Positions 27,986 through 38,917 are shown, counted from the stretch's first letter. The stretch: 64,000 nucleotides of DNA from Grimontia indica (GCF_000333895.2 NZ_ANFM02000039.1:57124-121123); one strand, 5' to 3'. The notes: generated by a model not told the origin, from the letters alone. Program-made: numbers and translations.

Positions 27986-30774
27986 ACATGTGGGAAACCC
28001 TCGAACTCGAACCTACGCAAGATGAATCCGTCATCAAGAAGGCCTATCGCGTCAAGCTTCGCCAACATCACCCAGAAGACGATCCAGAAGGATTCAAGCG
28101 GGTACGCGAAGCGTATGAAAATATTCTTCAATGGCTGAAAGACGGCGTTAATGACAATGGAGAAACCAACAGGGAATCCGCCCCCGAAAACCCAGAAACA
28201 GCGACAGAACACCCGCACATCAGCGCGTTGAAAGCAATGCTTCAAGATGCGTCAAAGCGGATGGAATTGACGAGCTGGAAAGTCTGGACAGAAACCGGAC
28301 AGATGCTGCAAATCGATGAGCAGCAGAAGATCTCAGACGACGCTGTAACTCTGGTATTAGCAAACCGCTGGTTGCCCCCCGCGATCATTGATGTGCTTTG
28401 GCACGGTTTAAGTTGGAATCTCTTGCTGAACGGGGACCAACAGCAAGTTGAACTGGGTGAGTTTCTCGATGAATGGCGACAGTTTCCCCTGTCCGTCTCC
28501 CTCGAAGAGCTGACTCAGCTGAGTGCACCGGAACAAAGGGCTGTACTGAGCTTTTTGCGTCCTCTTCATATTGCGCTGTCACGTGGGCAAGTGGATGCGT
28601 TGCACTATCACCTGCAGCAGCCGCTGACGTTTGTCATACCGAATCTGCTCAATGTTCAAATCAGCCTTCTTAAAGCGCATGTCGCTATAAAAACAGCGTC
28701 ATCGTCAGTTGTCGAGGCCTTGTTGGTGTCTGACCTCATTGAACGCCCCGCAGAAACCCTCACGCTCGCTCAATGGGAGGTGATTGCGGAGGCAGCCAAG
28801 CTTACCGGTCACTCAACAGCGATCGAAGCGGTGACGGGAAAATTCCTTTCACTGAAGGCGTGGTCTGAGGCCGCCGATCTGCAGTATTTCTCCGCACTCA
28901 GTCATGATCGCTTATTGGCCTTGGTATTGGCATGTTTGCGTCAGCGCTGGAACCCGCTGCCGCCTGTATTCTGGCGCAATGAGCGAAAATTGTTAGAGGT
29001 ACCTGAAAGCGCCCCAGAAAAGCTGATGTATGACTGGCTTTGTGGCCAGCTTGTAGGGCATGACAATAATGCGATTAGCCACAGACTCGATTTTACTGGC
29101 GCAGAGGGATCTTTAGTGCTGGTCGTCAAAGTACTATGGGCGGCGCACTCCGGCAGCTGGGCATGGATGAATTCGCTCAAGCAAGCGCTAAAGCAGGAAT
29201 TGGACGCATTGGGAAATGGCAGTGAACGTGTCGCCATTCTTCTCGCGCAGCAATGCTTAAAAGAAGTGATGGAAACGCAGGGTGGTTCTGAAACGCTACA
29301 GCAAAAATTGGCGCACTATGAAACCGACGCCTTCTTCTCACAAGAAGCCCTGACCATGGAGGAGCTAAGTTCACTATCCAAGGATGATTGGCTCGAGTGT
29401 ATTCGTCGCCATCCTTTGCTGCCTGACACTTGGTATCGACAGTTGGAGCAAGCGGAAGTCTTGGTCATGGAAGAGCTCCATGAAAGCAATATGTATCCTT
29501 ACTATGCTGATTCACTCTGTTTCTATCGAAGTGCCAACCCGCAGTATGAGATTACCAGTGTATGGCAGAAAACTGCGTTTGAGGGCGTTTTTGACTGGGC
29601 GCTGATGTTCTTTTCCCACCTCGGAGCAGGTGGGGCACTCAAGCAACCGGTAATGGATACCTTGCCACCACTGCCTGAACGGCAACTTAGCGGGCCGATT
29701 TCGCTCATTCTGCCTTTTGCCGCCAAGCCTTATGACTATCTGCCCGAGAGTATCGATGCTTTTAACCAATTCCCTGAACAGTTTGTCTATCGCCTGGTGG
29801 TCGATAGCCAAGTGTCGTTACTGATTGAAAGTGAGAGTATCGATACCTTAATGGAAAGGGCTAAAGCGCGTGATCTTAGCGCCACTATCGCGCTATCCCG
29901 TCTATTGGCCGAGGAGCATTTTGACGAGGCGATTGTCTTTTGGAACCTGGTTGCTGCCAACCTGGATGCAAATCCGCATTTCCACGTGGTGGTGGACTGG
30001 CAACAACAAACTCTTATCCGATTAAAGCAAGAAAAAGGGTTGGCGAAAGAGACCTACCATTACGACAAACCAGAGTTTATTCATGCGATGATCACCACAA
30101 ACAGGGCTTGGTTTGCGCCACCTGAAGAGTTTGAAGAACATTCACCAGAAGACGAAGCGAAAGACTTCCATTATCCCATGTGCATTCTTCTCACCCAACT
30201 GCACTTAGGGCTGGAGGGAGATGGATACAACATGGCTTCGCTCAAAGCACTGGCAGACAGGCGTAAAAAGCAAACTGAACTTCAGCGGGAAACCACGGAC
30301 GTAGCCGTTGAGTTCCTTGACGAAATGTATCGTCAGAAGCTAGAGAAAGACATCGCTGAGAAAGGCGAGAAGGCGGCAACTTACAGCAAAACCAAGTTGA
30401 AGTTTCTCTCGTTCGTTTTCTTTGCGGCCTGGGTATTTGTTTTCCCAATGACTGTAATGGCGGGATTTGACGTCTCTCAAGAAACGTTGGGAGGCATGGT
30501 CATCTTTCTGTTCATCACCCACAGCCTTTTAGCTTGGCAGGTTTCACGTCCTATCATCACCAAAGGCAACAGGAAGAAATATTTGTTTTACAGCGTATTC
30601 ACCTTGCTGGCGGCCATCATATTCCGCTCAGTCTTCCTCGCTTTCGTCAATGTTATTACCCACTACATGACAGCCAATGGGCTGAATGATCTTTACTCCC
30701 GGGGAGGTTGGGATAGAAAAGTGGTGGCAAGAAGGGAGATCAATATGAGGAAAGTGTTGGGGTTTAAGGATTAG
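27982..30774 (+). CDS. Large membrane J-domain protein (DjlB/DjlC-like)
   Basis: 930 residues. Residues 1-50 form a J-domain (WETLELEPTQDESVIKKAYRVKLRQHHPEDDPEGF) in which the catalytic HPD is HPE at 30-32. The middle 750 residues are helical and unrecognised. Three hydrophobic segments lie at about 808-905. E. coli DjlB and DjlC have the same layout but are about half the size. It should act on the Hsp70 HscC encoded 0.9 kb away. Asp in HPD is normally needed to trigger Hsp70 ATPase, so HPE may mean altered or specialised coupling. It starts inside the end of the DUF1266 gene. Confidence 0.85.
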   Translation: MNMWETLELEPTQDESVIKKAYRVKLRQHHPEDDPEGFKRVREAYENILQWLKDGVNDNGETNRESAPENPETATEHPHISALKAMLQDASKRMELTSWKVWTETGQMLQIDEQQKISDDAVTLVLANRWLPPAIIDVLWHGLSWNLLLNGDQQQVELGEFLDEWRQFPLSVSLEELTQLSAPEQRAVLSFLRPLHIALSRGQVDALHYHLQQPLTFVIPNLLNVQISLLKAHVAIKTASSSVVEALLVSDLIERPAETLTLAQWEVIAEAAKLTGHSTAIEAVTGKFLSLKAWSEAADLQYFSALSHDRLLALVLACLRQRWNPLPPVFWRNERKLLEVPESAPEKLMYDWLCGQLVGHDNNAISHRLDFTGAEGSLVLVVKVLWAAHSGSWAWMNSLKQALKQELDALGNGSERVAILLAQQCLKEVMETQGGSETLQQKLAHYETDAFFSQEALTMEELSSLSKDDWLECIRRHPLLPDTWYRQLEQAEVLVMEELHESNMYPYYADSLCFYRSANPQYEITSVWQKTAFEGVFDWALMFFSHLGAGGALKQPVMDTLPPLPERQLSGPISLILPFAAKPYDYLPESIDAFNQFPEQFVYRLVVDSQVSLLIESESIDTLMERAKARDLSATIALSRLLAEEHFDEAIVFWNLVAANLDANPHFHVVVDWQQQTLIRLKQEKGLAKETYHYDKPEFIHAMITTNRAWFAPPEEFEEHSPEDEAKDFHYPMCILLTQLHLGLEGDGYNMASLKALADRRKKQTELQRETTDVAVEFLDEMYRQKLEKDIAEKGEKAATYSKTKLKFLSFVFFAAWVFVFPMTVMAGFDVSQETLGGMVIFLFITHSLLAWQVSRPIITKGNRKKYLFYSVFTLLAAIIFRSVFLAFVNVITHYMTANGLNDLYSRGGWDRKVVARREINMRKVLGFKD

Positions 30775-30823
30775 AGAATGGAAACCAATTGGGCATAAGT
30801 TGGAGTCAATGTGGGATTTACTC

Positions 30824-30872
30824 AAAAAGGAGAAGCTGATGAAGTATAAATGCGAAGTCAGAGCTTCTCCTT
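30824..30872 (-). terminator. Terminator of the lipoprotein gene
   Basis: AGGAGAAGCT-type arms (30827-30837 with 30862-30872) enclose a 24-base loop; on the minus strand the stem is followed by TTTTT. It may also serve the J-protein gene arriving from the left. Confidence 0.7.
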
Positions 30873-30888
30873 ACTATTTTGACGCTTT

Positions 30889-31425
30889 TTAGTTCAGGCT
30901 TTTAATTCTATCAATAATAGTGTTTGATAGAGCGTTGAAAAATACTATCTCATCTTCTTTACTTCTTAATGAACCGCCTAGCACTTCTAAATTCATTTTA
31001 AACCCCCCGCTATATGTGAGGTTTCTCTTAGAGATAGTTGTTAGCAAATCATTTCCATCATAAATTTCTATGTCATAATCGAAATTAGGATAAATTAGGG
31101 AGTCAGATGGAAATGGCGTTTGATCACCTGCAAATCTTCTATGATAAGTCATTGTTATTTTCAAAGTGTTCATTGTAGGATCTGAAGATATTAGGTTGGC
31201 CTTTTTTAACTGATCTTTGATATCACTCGAAACCCTATTTTCAATTTCATTGGCAGTATGATATGTAATTTCTGGAGTCACACGTTCAACTAACTTAAGA
31301 GATATCTCTTTGATTTGAAACTTTTCTGTTGTATCAACTGAAGGCGCTTTTTGACTACTGCTACATCCCGCGATTAATACCAAAGAGAATAAAGATAAAT
31401 AAATGCTTTTTAGAGGAATTTTCAT
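30889..31425 (-). CDS. Hypothetical lipoprotein
   Basis: 178 residues. Signal peptide MKIPLKSIYLSLFSLVLIAGC with lipobox LIAGC, so a lipid-anchored envelope protein. The mature part looks mixed alpha/beta (ITMTYHRRFAGDQTPFPSD, FDYDIEIYDGNDLL). Not recognised beyond that. The ATG at 31425 is preferred, with GGGAAA just upstream, over one four codons earlier. The gene and its flanks (30.78-31.70 kb) are clearly more AT-rich than their neighbours and split the J-protein from hscC, so recent acquisition is plausible. Confidence 0.75.
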   Translation of the reverse strand: MKIPLKSIYLSLFSLVLIAGCSSSQKAPSVDTTEKFQIKEISLKLVERVTPEITYHTANEIENRVSSDIKDQLKKANLISSDPTMNTLKITMTYHRRFAGDQTPFPSDSLIYPNFDYDIEIYDGNDLLTTISKRNLTYSGGFKMNLEVLGGSLRSKEDEIVFFNALSNTIIDRIKSLN

Positions 31426-31698
31426 TAGGTTTCCCATTTCGTTATGTAGTGAAGTATGAGCTAGTTGGTTTAACTTACTAGCTTTAAATTTGGTAAAGCA
31501 CTAATTGATACTTGACCAAGTAGCGTTTATTTCAAGTGAAAAGTGATCTCAAAGTATTTGCAATGGATAAATTGTGAGACTGGGTGATTTAATTACTTTA
31601 CACTTAAGAGTGATTTCATAATTTTAGCGGTAATAGTGAATATGAGATAAGATCCTCGGAGAGAAACTCGGAGTGTATTTTGAATAAAAGTCACCCAC

Positions 31699-33378
31699 TC
31701 AACTAAATCCCAGAACCTTTAACTGCTTATCAACCGACTCTCTCGCTTCGCGAATGATGCGCTCATCCTGGCTATTCAAAGCCTGTGTGAAGGCAACAAT
31801 AAGCTCCTCTACCAACTGGCGTTCTTCTGCGAGCTTTTCTTCGTAGAGGCGGTTGAGCTTTTCTGACATCGCAATGTTAGGCAGTTTGTCGCGAGGGTGG
31901 ACTTTTAGCATGGCGAGGCGTTCGCGGCTGGCGGCCTTGTCGTCTTCACTCATGCCAACAGGGGTGCGGTCGATGATCTTCTGAGTGGTTTTCTGTGTCG
32001 ACAGCACTGTCACATCCACTTCCAACAGACCATTGATGTCATAACTGAAACGTACATCAATCGCTTCTTCGCCCGCTTTGTTTTCTGGCACGGTCACTTC
32101 AAATTCGTTGATGAAGATATTCTCGCGAACCCAGTAGCGCTCACCCTGATAGACCGCAATTCTTACGACTGTTTGGTTATCAGTGGTGGTGTAGTAACGC
32201 TCAACACGGGAAGTAGGGATGACGGTATTGCGCTCAATGATTGGGCTGAATACATCCACCTGACCATTGCGGTTTGAAGCGATGCCGAGGCTGAAAGGGG
32301 AGACATCTGTCAGCACAATTTCCTCGACCGCTTCATCGCGCAAACGGCACGCCGCTTGAGTGGCAGCGCCCATAGCAACGACCAAGTCAGGGTCGATGGA
32401 AATCTTTCCGAAACGTCCAATCAAACGAGTGGCGAGTTGTTGAACCTGACGCAGTCTCGTGGCACCGCCAACAAAAATCAGCTCATCAATATCTTCCGGT
32501 GTAATACGCGCATCGCTCAATGCCTGACGAAGTGGCTGGGAGAGTCGCAACATGGTCTCCTTCCAGATTTCATCAAGCATGAATGGGGTGAGTGACATTG
32601 ACTGGGCAAAGGGTTCCGGCAGGTTAATGACAACGTCGCCTTCGCCGATTTTCTTGGCGCTTTCACTGGCGCTGATGATCTTTGCCATGTCATTCAGGGC
32701 AATATCACCGTCATCGGTTTTGACTTTATCGATGACATAATCAGCTAGCTTGCGGGTGAAGTCTTCACCACCAAGACGGTTATCGCCAGCAGAGGCGCGC
32801 ACATCAACAAAACCGTCAGCATGCTCCACCACGGTGACATCAAAGGTACCACCGCCAAGATCGAAAACAAGAAACCGGCGTTCATGAGATTCGTGAAGGC
32901 TGTATGCAAGACAGGCAGCAGTGGGTTCGTTGATCAGGCGAACAGCAATCAGATCAGCCAGTTCTGCAGCGAGGTGAACCTGTTTGCGTTGTTGATCGCT
33001 GAAGTAAGCGGGAACGGAGATAACGACTTCGCTGATGGCATGACCGAGAAACGCTTCCGCATCCGCTTTGAGTGAACGCAGGATGAGTGCACAAAGCTCT
33101 GTGGGCGTGTAACGCTGTTTGCCGAGTTGGTATTGCTTGTCGGAGCCAACGTAACGTTTAAAAGCAGCAGCGGTTTCCTGAGGGCGGGTCACCAAACGAG
33201 AGTGCGCAGCATCACCCACCAACACCTGTCCGCTGTCGTCGATACTGACAACTGAAGGGGTGAGGAAGTGGCCAAGGGCATTGGGGATCAGTTCAGCGTT
33301 TCCATTTCGCCAAACAGCAATCGCGCTGTTGGTGGTGCCTAAATCAATGCCGATCGCCAATTCGTTTGGAGCTGTCAT
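31699..33378 (-). CDS. hscC: Hsp70-family chaperone HscC
   Basis: 559 residues, the length of E. coli HscC and shorter than DnaK because the lid domain is reduced. Nucleotide-binding motifs GIDLGTTNSAIAVW, VFDLGGGTFDVTVVE, SAGDNRLGGEDFT and LIFVGGATRLRQV are intact. The short substrate-binding part contains SPFSLGIASNRNG and VRFSYDINGLLEVDV, as in HscC. The start is placed at the fourth codon of the open frame to match that protein. In E. coli HscC works with DjlC/DjlB; the partner here is the J-protein at 27982, on the opposite strand. Confidence 0.93.
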   Translation of the reverse strand: MTAPNELAIGIDLGTTNSAIAVWRNGNAELIPNALGHFLTPSVVSIDDSGQVLVGDAAHSRLVTRPQETAAAFKRYVGSDKQYQLGKQRYTPTELCALILRSLKADAEAFLGHAISEVVISVPAYFSDQQRKQVHLAAELADLIAVRLINEPTAACLAYSLHESHERRFLVFDLGGGTFDVTVVEHADGFVDVRASAGDNRLGGEDFTRKLADYVIDKVKTDDGDIALNDMAKIISASESAKKIGEGDVVINLPEPFAQSMSLTPFMLDEIWKETMLRLSQPLRQALSDARITPEDIDELIFVGGATRLRQVQQLATRLIGRFGKISIDPDLVVAMGAATQAACRLRDEAVEEIVLTDVSPFSLGIASNRNGQVDVFSPIIERNTVIPTSRVERYYTTTDNQTVVRIAVYQGERYWVRENIFINEFEVTVPENKAGEEAIDVRFSYDINGLLEVDVTVLSTQKTTQKIIDRTPVGMSEDDKAASRERLAMLKVHPRDKLPNIAMSEKLNRLYEEKLAEERQLVEELIVAFTQALNSQDERIIREARESVDKQLKVLGFS

Positions 33379-33463
33379 CCTGTACATCCATGTCCATCGT
33401 TACTCTGCACAGGGTAACAGCAGAATTTTCCGGCTTAAATGATCGATATCGAGACTTGAGGGT

Positions 33464-36457
33464 CTAATAATTAAATCGACCAATCATACGGTTGAGGTTT
33501 TCAGCTTGTTCGTTTACCCCATCCATATTGCTGTTGATGCGATTCAAAATACGCGCGCATTGTTGAATGTTGTCACCCACACCAGTCACCCCTTCTGAGG
33601 CTTCCCTGACGCGGTCAAACTGCGCTTTGATAGAGATGTTCACCCGTTCAAAATTGGCACAGACTTCGCTATTCGATTGGGTGATTTTTGATAGCAACTC
33701 ACCGGACAGATTCACCTTCTCCGCGCCCAACGCGACACGGTTATCAGACTCTTTAATCAATGATGAAATCTCTTTCGCTGCATCAGCGGAGCGTTGGGCC
33801 AGATTTCTCACCTCACCGGCTACCACAGAGAATCCACGTCCTTGCTCGCCAGCTCTTGCGGCTTCTACACTGGCATTGAGTGCAAGAAGGTTGGTCTGGA
33901 ACGCGATCCCTTCGATGGTTTCGATGATGACCTGCATTTTACGGCTGGAATCCGTGATGGACTTCATCGCATCTTCCACTTCTTTCACCAGCACTTCGCT
34001 CTCATGGGCGTGGTCCAGTGCCGTTTGGGAGACAGAAACGGAGACTTTGGCGTGATCCAATGTTTCTTCAATATTGCTGCGCATCGCCGCCATGCGCAGC
34101 GTGACATCTTTCAAGCCTTTGACTTGCGCATCTAATTGACGATTCAGATCCGACACCTCAGCATTGGTTTCTTCTGATTTGTTGGTGGCGGTTGAGGCAG
34201 ACGTTTGAATCTCTTGCACCATATACGCCAGGCTAATGATGGTGTCGTTAATGCCTGATTTCAGCTTCTGGTAATCGCCAGTCACTTTATGGTCGAAGGT
34301 TTCAGTCAAATCACCTTTGGACAGCTTTTCCAATATCTGTTGAGTGTGGGCGAGGGTGTCATCAATGTTGGTGGCTGATTGATTCACTGCGTTTGCCAAT
34401 TCGAGCAAATCGCCCGAGACACCTTCTGTCTGGCATCGAGCCGAAAAATCACCTTCTGACACCTGGGCCATGACGGTGACAATATTGGCAATGACCCCGT
34501 TAATGGAGGTTGAGGCGCGGTTCACCGCTGTTTTCAATTCGTCCAGTTTACCTGCAGCTTCAATCGACGCCGTTTGTCCGAATTTCCCTTGGCTAATAGA
34601 TTCCATCACGCCGCAGATGTTAACGATGAAGCCTTCTGTATTGGCAATAGATTGGTTGATGGACTCTTTAAGGGAAGCAAGCTCTCCGGCGGCAGGCGTG
34701 GTGATGCGTTTGCTGTAGTCACCGACCTCAAGGGATGACATCACCAGCTTGGCGTCTTTGATAAATGCAGCAGTGGCGCGGGCTGAACTGTTCACCTGTG
34801 TTTTCAGTACATCGAGTTGCCCTTTGGCATCTGTAGTCACTTGAGAGCTGAAATCACCTTGTTCGATTTTCGCCATCACGTTACCAATGCCTTTCACGGT
34901 GACTTCAATTTCGCTGGCGAATTCATTGATACTGAGTTTGAGTTTCTGCAAATCGCCAGCCATGTCGGAGTTCACGCGCTGTGAGAAGTCGCCTTCAGAA
35001 AGGCCTTCCATGGTGTTGGAAATGCTGCCGACGGCAGTGTCTAAAGACGCCAGCATGGTGTTGAGCGCCTCAGCTGCCTGTCCGGTTTCATCTTTGCTGT
35101 GCACATTGGCGCGATCAGAAAAACGCCAGCTTTGACGAAGACCAAGAATAAAAGCCGAAAGTTCTTGAATCGGCCTGGCAATAAGTTGGCCAAAGTGTTT
35201 GGCAGAAAATAGCACCAAAGCGATAAGCACCAGTGCGACTACAAGATAAATAAGTTGCAGGCCAGTGATGGCTTCCAAGGCTTCGCTGACATCCTGTTCT
35301 ACGATGATCACCCAATCTGCGTTATCACCAATCTGTATTTTTCTGAACACGGTAAAGACATCGTGATCGCGGTAATTCAATCCATGAATCGCGGTATCAG
35401 GAACCTGAGATTGGCTGCTAAGCGCCGTTTCGATCGCTACTGTATTGATGGTTTTGTTATCTCGAAACGCAGATTCGACCGTCATGTCTTCGCTAAGAAA
35501 GGTGTCTGAACGCAGTTTGCGGTCAGCGCCGACGATATAAGATTCTCCCGTGGCACCCAGTCCATAGCCTTTGCTCATCACAGTGCTGATCTGCCCAAGT
35601 GGCAATTGAACAATCAACGCGGCTTTAGGCACGCCATTCACATACACAGGTGTGGCTGAGAACGCAGCTGGCGCATCGTAAGATGGCAGGTACTGGCTAT
35701 AGTCATGAAAGACGGTGTCGACTTGCTCGCCATTAAGCAGTTTGCTTTTGAGTGTACGGTACACCTCGCCCAAACCGGAGTTCGCATAAGGACCTTCAAT
35801 CAGATTGGATGCGAAGTCGATCTCTTTGAAAACGGAGTAGACCACGTCACCGGAAGAGAGGCTCACGAGGAAAATGTCGTAAAAGCCGAAGTTACTCAGG
35901 TACTGGCGGAAAGTGGGATGAAACCGCTTATGGGCTTCATCGTAGGGAGTACGCCCAGCCTGACGGAGCTGGTCTTTCTGTCCTATGGGGTAGTGATTCT
36001 TCACAATGTAGGCATGCTGCAACGCAATCATGGTCGCGTTGGCGCCTTCCATCAGTGCGTCGGTCTCTAATGTCGAGTCTGTTTCAAATTGATAGGTCTT
36101 GGCAAAGCCATCTTCATAAAACGCTGCGAGTTCTTGCATCTTTTGCTGGGTGCTTTCTTCTGGATACTCGCGAAAGGCTTCCAGAAAAGGCGTAATGGCG
36201 TTCACTGTCAGCGGATTTTGGGCAATGCTTTTTAATACTGCGTTGGAGTTTTGAAAGTAAAGCTCGACCGAATCTGCCTTTAACTGAGCAATGGCTTGAA
36301 GGGATTCACTTTTCTGCTGTTCGATGGAATTGGACGAGCTGTAGAGACCGATAAACGCTGTAATGATGGTGGGTACCAGACCAATCAAACAGAGGATGAC
36401 GGTCATCTTCTTTACGAGTGCATAATCCTCAAATTGTCGTTTCCAATTTTCGAGCAC
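33464..36457 (-). CDS. Methyl-accepting chemotaxis protein with a poly-HAMP array
   Basis: 997 residues. Membrane segment near 20-40, a large periplasmic Cache-type sensor of about 370 residues, a second segment ([18 protein letters not shown]), then one canonical HAMP and six further HAMP-like units marked by [44 protein letters not shown] and SKGDLTETF. The kinase-control tip is [33 protein letters not shown] start at the GTG at 36457, six bases after AGGGGG; the TTG seven codons earlier overlaps that site. Ligand unknown. Confidence 0.9.
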   Translation of the reverse strand: MLENWKRQFEDYALVKKMTVILCLIGLVPTIITAFIGLYSSSNSIEQQKSESLQAIAQLKADSVELYFQNSNAVLKSIAQNPLTVNAITPFLEAFREYPEESTQQKMQELAAFYEDGFAKTYQFETDSTLETDALMEGANATMIALQHAYIVKNHYPIGQKDQLRQAGRTPYDEAHKRFHPTFRQYLSNFGFYDIFLVSLSSGDVVYSVFKEIDFASNLIEGPYANSGLGEVYRTLKSKLLNGEQVDTVFHDYSQYLPSYDAPAAFSATPVYVNGVPKAALIVQLPLGQISTVMSKGYGLGATGESYIVGADRKLRSDTFLSEDMTVESAFRDNKTINTVAIETALSSQSQVPDTAIHGLNYRDHDVFTVFRKIQIGDNADWVIIVEQDVSEALEAITGLQLIYLVVALVLIALVLFSAKHFGQLIARPIQELSAFILGLRQSWRFSDRANVHSKDETGQAAEALNTMLASLDTAVGSISNTMEGLSEGDFSQRVNSDMAGDLQKLKLSINEFASEIEVTVKGIGNVMAKIEQGDFSSQVTTDAKGQLDVLKTQVNSSARATAAFIKDAKLVMSSLEVGDYSKRITTPAAGELASLKESINQSIANTEGFIVNICGVMESISQGKFGQTASIEAAGKLDELKTAVNRASTSINGVIANIVTVMAQVSEGDFSARCQTEGVSGDLLELANAVNQSATNIDDTLAHTQQILEKLSKGDLTETFDHKVTGDYQKLKSGINDTIISLAYMVQEIQTSASTATNKSEETNAEVSDLNRQLDAQVKGLKDVTLRMAAMRSNIEETLDHAKVSVSVSQTALDHAHESEVLVKEVEDAMKSITDSSRKMQVIIETIEGIAFQTNLLALNASVEAARAGEQGRGFSVVAGEVRNLAQRSADAAKEISSLIKESDNRVALGAEKVNLSGELLSKITQSNSEVCANFERVNISIKAQFDRVREASEGVTGVGDNIQQCARILNRINSNMDGVNEQAENLNRMIGRFNY

Positions 36458-36607
36458 AGGTCGCCCCCTCCGAGTCAAATCAGTGTCGCATTGTTAAGAG
36501 TGTAGGAAGAAAACCCGCTACTGTGTAATTAGACAGGCACAATAGTTAATGAATTTTCAGTAACATGCGCGGTCTTATGGATAGATTCAAATTGAGAGTT
36601 TTTATCA

Positions 36608-37018
36608 GTGAGTGAAAAATCTTCCGACATGGACAAGAATTACGCGATTCTGAACAAGCCACTTTCCTTCGTCATCCTGATGTTGGGCATGACATTTGGC
36701 GTGCTAAACCTGCAGTTAGTGCTGGGGGGCGAAGAGCATAGCATTTGGATGAATGCCTTGTATGGTTTTCTGGCGTTTGTCGGCATTTTTGTTTCTTTGT
36801 TCTGGGTGTTTGATTCGAAAAATACCCGTGTGACCGACGAGTATGTTGAGAAGGGTAAAAATCGAATTCACTGGCGTGAGGTCACAAGCTCTAAATCGAA
36901 TGACTTTTCTATTGTCATTTCTGCTGGCGAGAAACGTATTGTGGTGAATTATTATGCCTACCGAGACCCGGAAGGCTTGATGAAGGAAATCCAGTCCAGA
37001 TTGCCCGTGAAAGATTAA
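36608..37018 (+). CDS. Hypothetical small membrane protein
   Basis: 136 residues. Two membrane segments (about 18-38 and 45-66) are followed by a soluble tail with a PH-like beta pattern (DEYVEKGKNRIHWREVTSS...IVVNYYAYRDPEGLMKEIQ). Resembles the many small bacterial-PH or YcxB-like membrane proteins, but not enough to assign. It starts on GTG at 36608; an ATG seven codons on is possible. It diverges from the poly-HAMP receptor. Confidence 0.65.
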   Translation: MSEKSSDMDKNYAILNKPLSFVILMLGMTFGVLNLQLVLGGEEHSIWMNALYGFLAFVGIFVSLFWVFDSKNTRVTDEYVEKGKNRIHWREVTSSKSNDFSIVISAGEKRIVVNYYAYRDPEGLMKEIQSRLPVKD

Positions 37019-37459
37019 ATGCCTCTTTGCAGGGAAATGGCGGTAAACTGATTAAAAAATGAACAATTGAAAGAATGGCAGTAAAAGCCAACTTAATTGC
37101 ACCTTATTGGGGCAGAACCTCTCTCCTAAAACGTTTTCGGTCAACTAATATCCTAAAATATCTGACTTTGTTCGCCCGATGATAAGGGCGTTATTTGTCA
37201 TTTATTGCCGATTAATGGCGCATATTTGTTTAGCCATCAGAAAGTCCCTATTCCTTTCATGTGTAGACTATATATGCCGACAAAAGTGATTCATTAATGA
37301 GTCTTGTGTGCTTTTGCTAAGTGCTTTGTCCAAATGGTTAGTCGATCGCCTTGAAAAACATGCAAAAAATCAGAATAAAATCGCGAAATTCGTCAAGTTT
37401 TCACAATAAGGATGGGCGTAGAGTCAGATAGGTGGATCGCAAAAAAAGGAAGAACCGCC
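37019..37459. other. Long intergenic leader before the ATP-grasp operon
   Basis: 441 bases without a convincing ORF. A small stem, CGCCC (37173-37177) with GGGCG (37186-37190), followed by TTATTTG may end the upstream gene. The remaining AT-rich 250 bases should hold the operon promoter; I could not pick a convincing one. Confidence 0.4.
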
Positions 37460-38917
37460 ATGAGTGATTTGATGACGATGTACGACAGTGGAGAGTTCTT
37501 CGACGAACTGGTGGACAGTAAAGGAAATTACCGCGTTTCCTCTGACCGATTGATTAGATACCTAGAAGATCTTTCAACGGATGAACTGGAAAAACGCAAG
37601 CAGGCGGCTGAAGCCACCATTGAGGACATGGGCATCAGCTTTACCGTATATACAGATGAAGGAAACATAGACCGGGCCTGGCCTTTCGATATTATTCCCC
37701 GAACCATAGATGCTGACGATTGGGCCATCGCAGAAAAAGGACTCAAGCAACGACTCACCGCACTCAACCGCTTTATCGACGACCTCTACCACGATCAAAA
37801 CTGCATTAAAGACGGCATTATCCCCGCTCATATCATCGAAGAATCCAAAAACTTCAGACCAGAATGCGTCGGTGTTTCGCCACCATACGGTGTTTGGGCA
37901 CACATTTGTGGCACCGATTTGGTGCGCGCGGGTGATGGCGAATTCTATGTTCTGGAAGACAACCTCCGCGTTCCGTCCGGCGTTTCCTATATGCTGGAAA
38001 ACCGTGCTGTCACTAAACGTGTGTTGCCGGAGTTGTTCGAGAATGATGACATTCTTCCCATCGACGCTTACACGTCTGAGCTTTTCCAAACATTGAAAGC
38101 GCTGTCGCCGCGCAAAGTGAAGCAGCCAGAAATCGTCGTACTGACACCGGGCATCTATAACTCCGCGTATTTTGAGCATGCTTTCCTTGCCCAACAAATG
38201 GGTGCTGAGCTGGTGGAGGGTAACGATCTCTTTGTCGACGACAACGACTGCGTGTACATGAAAACCATTCATGGACCCGAGCGTGTCGATGTCATCTATC
38301 GCCGTATCGACGATGAGTTTATCGACCCGGAAGTGTTCAACAAAGACTCTATGCTGGGTGTGCCGGGCTTGATGCGTGCATGGAAAGCCGGAAACGTAGC
38401 GCTGGCTAATGCTCCGGGCGCAGGTGTGGCAGACGACAAAGTGGTTTATGCCTACGTGCCGGAATTGATTCGTTACTACCTCAATGAAGAGCCGATTCTG
38501 CCGAATGTGGAAACCTTCCTGTGTGAAGACAAAGAACAGCGCGAATATGTGCTGGCAAACCTCGACAAGTTGGTAGTGAAACCCGCTAATGAATCAGGCG
38601 GTTATGGCATGCTGGTGGGACCGCACTCCACCAAAAAAGATCAGGAACTCTTTGCCAAACTGATTCAAGAAAACCCACGTAATTACATTGCACAACCTAC
38701 CTTAAAACTCTCAACGGCACCGACGCTGGTGGGACGCGGAAAACTGGAACCGCGCCATCTCGATTTACGTCCGTTCATCCTGCAAAGCAAGAAAACCTAT
38801 GTCACTACCGGTGGATTAACCCGCGTCGCCATGAAGAAAGGCTCGCTGGTGGTCAACTCGTCACAAGGTGGCGGCAGTAAAGACACATGGATTGTTAGAA
38901 CAAAAGGAGCGAAGTGA
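37460..38917 (+). CDS. Circularly permuted type-2 ATP-grasp protein
   Basis: 485 residues, start fixed by AGGA with seven-base spacing. N-terminal part with FDIIPRTIDADDWAIAEKGLKQRLTALNRFIDDLY, then HICGTDLVRAGDGEFYVLEDNLRVPSGVSYMLENR, DVIYRRIDDEFIDPEVF, and the C-terminal ATP-binding lysine and glycine loop VVKPANESGGYGM. These mark the permuted ATP-grasp family predicted to ligate amino acids or peptides (amidoligases). The biochemical substrate is not known for this family. First gene of a five-gene operon; ATGA overlap with the next. Confidence 0.9.
   Translation: MSDLMTMYDSGEFFDELVDSKGNYRVSSDRLIRYLEDLSTDELEKRKQAAEATIEDMGISFTVYTDEGNIDRAWPFDIIPRTIDADDWAIAEKGLKQRLTALNRFIDDLYHDQNCIKDGIIPAHIIEESKNFRPECVGVSPPYGVWAHICGTDLVRAGDGEFYVLEDNLRVPSGVSYMLENRAVTKRVLPELFENDDILPIDAYTSELFQTLKALSPRKVKQPEIVVLTPGIYNSAYFEHAFLAQQMGAELVEGNDLFVDDNDCVYMKTIHGPERVDVIYRRIDDEFIDPEVFNKDSMLGVPGLMRAWKAGNVALANAPGAGVADDKVVYAYVPELIRYYLNEEPILPNVETFLCEDKEQREYVLANLDKLVVKPANESGGYGMLVGPHSTKKDQELFAKLIQENPRNYIAQPTLKLSTAPTLVGRGKLEPRHLDLRPFILQSKKTYVTTGGLTRVAMKKGSLVVNSSQGGGSKDTWIVRTKGAK

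Noticed and set aside
37574..38272. Antisense 232-residue frame in the ATP-grasp gene
   Set aside because: The sense frame has clear family motifs throughout; the antisense product resembles nothing.
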